This document shows positions 34,601 through 35,106 of a stretch of 35,106 nucleotides of DNA, one piece after another. The stretch comes from Clostridiales bacterium (GTDB lineage Bacteria > Acidobacteriota > Aminicenantia > Aminicenantales > UBA8522): positions 123,060-158,165 of the forward strand of contig JARYMI010000002.1 of NCBI GenBank assembly GCA_029907205.1, in the 5' to 3' direction. How positions within the stretch are numbered: position 1 is the first letter of the stretch; each line of letters opens with the position of its first letter. Below the pieces are notes generated by a model, which did no database searches, had not been told where the DNA came from, and worked only from the letters and a program-made list of their open reading frames with translations. A program made the position numbers and the translations under genes.

Positions 34601-34793
34601 GGCATCTATTGCCGGTTATCCCTCTGCTCCGACCAAGACAGACCTCGCGCAGCTCGAAGACATATCCAGAAAAGTCGATGACCTGGTCGAAAGGATGAAC
34701 AGAATCATCAGAGAGGACCTGCCCCTTCTGAACAAAGCTCTTGAGGAATCAGGACAAAAGCCCGTCAAAGCCCCGGCAGAGGTCAAGCTTTAG
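31662..34793 (+). CDS. Large secreted Asp-box beta-propeller protein with C-terminal extension
   Basis: A 1043-residue exported protein with a signal peptide (run about 11-27, ending LRAQS). Eleven Asp-box-like turns are visible in order: SENNGVTW, STDGGKTW, TLDGGKTW, TTDGGETW, SEDRGESW, STDGGQKF, SYDGGKTW, TQDRGHSW, TRDNGKTW, TTDFGKTW, SLDGGASW. The propeller part ends near residue 735 with HGRGIWILDD, as in the shorter paralogue at 2791-5202. A further roughly 300 residues follow: a beta-sandwich-like stretch (about 770-880, KVTIFNKDGEMVFELNL) and a charged helical tail (about 885-1030, ISRKVDDLVERMNRIIRED). Sortilin/BNR-type folds bind peptides or glycans; no catalytic residue can be assigned. 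AAGGAGG lies 4 bases before the ATG. Co-transcription with the M14 protein suggests a joint role in degrading extracellular peptides or glycoproteins. Confidence 0.87.
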   Translation: MSRLSPSQSRKWLLFFISLMLFPFFLRAQSADRIGKLYEKFSWRAVGPAVMGGRTVDIDAVAGKPWIIYAAIGPSGVWKSENNGVTWNPVFHKEATVSVGDVTIAPSHPDTVWVGTGEATCRNSVTIGDGVYKSTDGGKTWQNMGLKETRHISRIIINPGDPNIVYVAAMGHLWGPNEERGIYKTLDGGKTWKKALYVNPDTGFADLAMDPEDSLILYAAAYEHRRLPYYFSSGGPGSGLYKTTDGGETWRRLEKDLPQGILGRIGIDVARSGPGVVYALIEHQDGGIWRSEDRGESWKRMCDVQTYRRVNTRPFYYSHIRVDPTNDKVVYVLSTGLHVSTDGGQKFRSIGAGIHPDHHALWINPSNPLHLIEGNDGGIDISYDGGKTWLPVQSMDLAEVYQVGYDMRQPYYVYCGLQDNGSWAGPSATTDSAGIANDDWTSIGGGDGFFAQPDPSDPTTVYSNWQVNNLYRYDWRIGKSKTIKPIGALNSPPHRFNWNSPIHISPHDSGTVYTGGNFLFRTQDRGHSWEIISPDLTTNDPAKQRDSGGPITLDNSGAESHCTITTISESPVERGVIWCGTDDGNLQLTRDNGKTWENVVRRIPGLPAGTWCSRVEASRFEAGTAYAAFDGHRHDDYSTYVFKTTDFGKTWKSVKSNLPFGWVNVIREDVKNKNLLFVGTEFGVFASLDGGASWLSLMNNLPTVAVHDIAIHPRDNDLIIGTHGRGIWILDDISFLQEMRPEVLSARVHMFSIRPTFAYHMSSRRESWTKPVFAAKNPAYGMAITAYLQAKPKEKPKVTIFNKDGEMVFELNLAVQEGLQREYWSLQTAPKSKDGTKVTPPAMGFASLPLVEPGEFTVELNVDGQKFKSQAAILSDPRFQVSSQEIKAQHEALAELLILSKKMGLSITAATNIRREVESLTKDLKKEEKQPESLALALKSFEEKFYPVEKAVVPGDIMAQRTREDVLRGGSLNQILLTLGASIAGYPSAPTKTDLAQLEDISRKVDDLVERMNRIIREDLPLLNKALEESGQKPVKAPAEVKL

Positions 34794-35106
34794 GCTGACA
34801 GTACGCAGTTTTTTAGTTGACAAGTATGTCGTTTATAAATATTCCATTGAACCATGAGAAAACTGCTTATGATATTGGCGGGGGTCATTACAAAGGTATC
34901 ACAGAACACTGGTCTGGCGAGGGCTTCTTTGTAGATGAGGATAGTACTCACGGCAAGTGTTAGCGGCAACTAAAAAGGTACCAATAGCGGCAACGGTGGT
35001 TCAGTAAAGTGATGTTTTTGGTGTTGAGCCTTCTAGGGGGGTCAGTATAGTATTAGTTTTCGAATTTTTATTTTAGGGAATTACGTATGCTGTCCCCCGA
35101 ATTTCC
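34794..35106. other. AT-rich gene-poor tail of the window with a transposon-end-like motif
   Basis: About 310 bases without a convincing gene. A 26-codon frame begins at 34854 (MRKLLMILAG) behind a TTGACA at 34817-34822 but has no ribosome binding site. A 9-base direct repeat AGCGGCAAC occurs twice (near 34963 and 34987). The last 30 bases (35077-35106) contain GGGAATTACGTATGCTGTCC followed by CCCGAATTTCC. From memory this resembles the ends of sequences flanking IS200-like/REP-associated transposase genes. The element itself, if any, lies beyond the window. Confidence 0.35.

Noticed and set aside
34817..34934. TTGACA-led promoter plus a 26-residue frame starting MRKLLMILAG
   Set aside because: The -10 at proper spacing is poor (TATTCC), there is no ribosome binding site and the frame is too short to support as a gene.

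Overview
The window looks like a chromosomal segment of a moderately GC-rich, proteolytic and saccharolytic bacterium. Three things suggest the candidate phylum Aminicenantes (formerly OP8) or a close Acidobacteriota-like relative: the large secreted Asp-box (sortilin/sialidase-like) beta-propeller proteins, the exported amidohydrolases and M1/M14 peptidases, and a glycogen locus built from GH57 enzymes. This placement rests on gene-family content recognised by eye, not on a search. No rRNA, tRNA, CRISPR array or complete mobile element is visible. Coding density is high, and most genes carry a clear AGGAGG-type ribosome binding site.

Left part (1-10.8 kb). The end of a probable amidohydrolase is followed by a secreted N-acyl-D-amino-acid deacylase, an AT-rich DedA/YqaA-type membrane protein that looks foreign, and a secreted 11-Asp-box propeller protein on the minus strand. 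An unexplained gap of about 0.6 kb leads to a Tat-exported asparaginase-family hydrolase. Then come an RlpA-SPOR lipoprotein, a VanZ-like protein, a LOG-family nucleotide hydrolase, and a pair of genes (PurO-type IMP cyclohydrolase plus a stand-alone AICAR transformylase) that together would perform the last two steps of IMP synthesis.

Centre (10.9-23.8 kb). A small Cys-rich protein with its own promoter precedes a tightly overlapping run: three different GH57 enzymes (an uncharacterised amylase-like one, a 4-alpha-glucanotransferase type and a branching-enzyme type), glgC, a soluble GAF histidine kinase, a single-domain response regulator and galT. The glycogen synthase glgA converges on it from the other strand. 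Divergent from glgA is a phosphatase/synthase pair for glucosylglycerate-type compatible solutes. The block links sugar entry (GalT), ADP-glucose (GlgC), polymer synthesis and remodelling (GlgA, GH57 enzymes) and a phosphoglycerate-derived osmolyte (GpgS and phosphatase), with a co-transcribed two-component system as the likely regulator.

Right part (23.8-35.1 kb). This part holds a small membrane protein, an M1 metallopeptidase, a six-helix membrane protein and a DUF4097-type repeat protein. A remnant of a beta-CASP metallo-beta-lactamase follows, then an M14 metallocarboxypeptidase-like protein in an operon with a second, larger 11-Asp-box propeller protein. The last 300 bases are AT-rich and gene-poor. 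They end in a sequence resembling the conserved end of transposase-associated elements.

Noteworthy points: the embedded two-component system in the glycogen operon; the split PurO/AICAR-transformylase arrangement; three genes (yqaA-like, rlpA, glgA) whose best promoters predict almost leaderless mRNAs; the one-to-one motif correspondence of the two Asp-box proteins; and the beta-CASP gene remnant.
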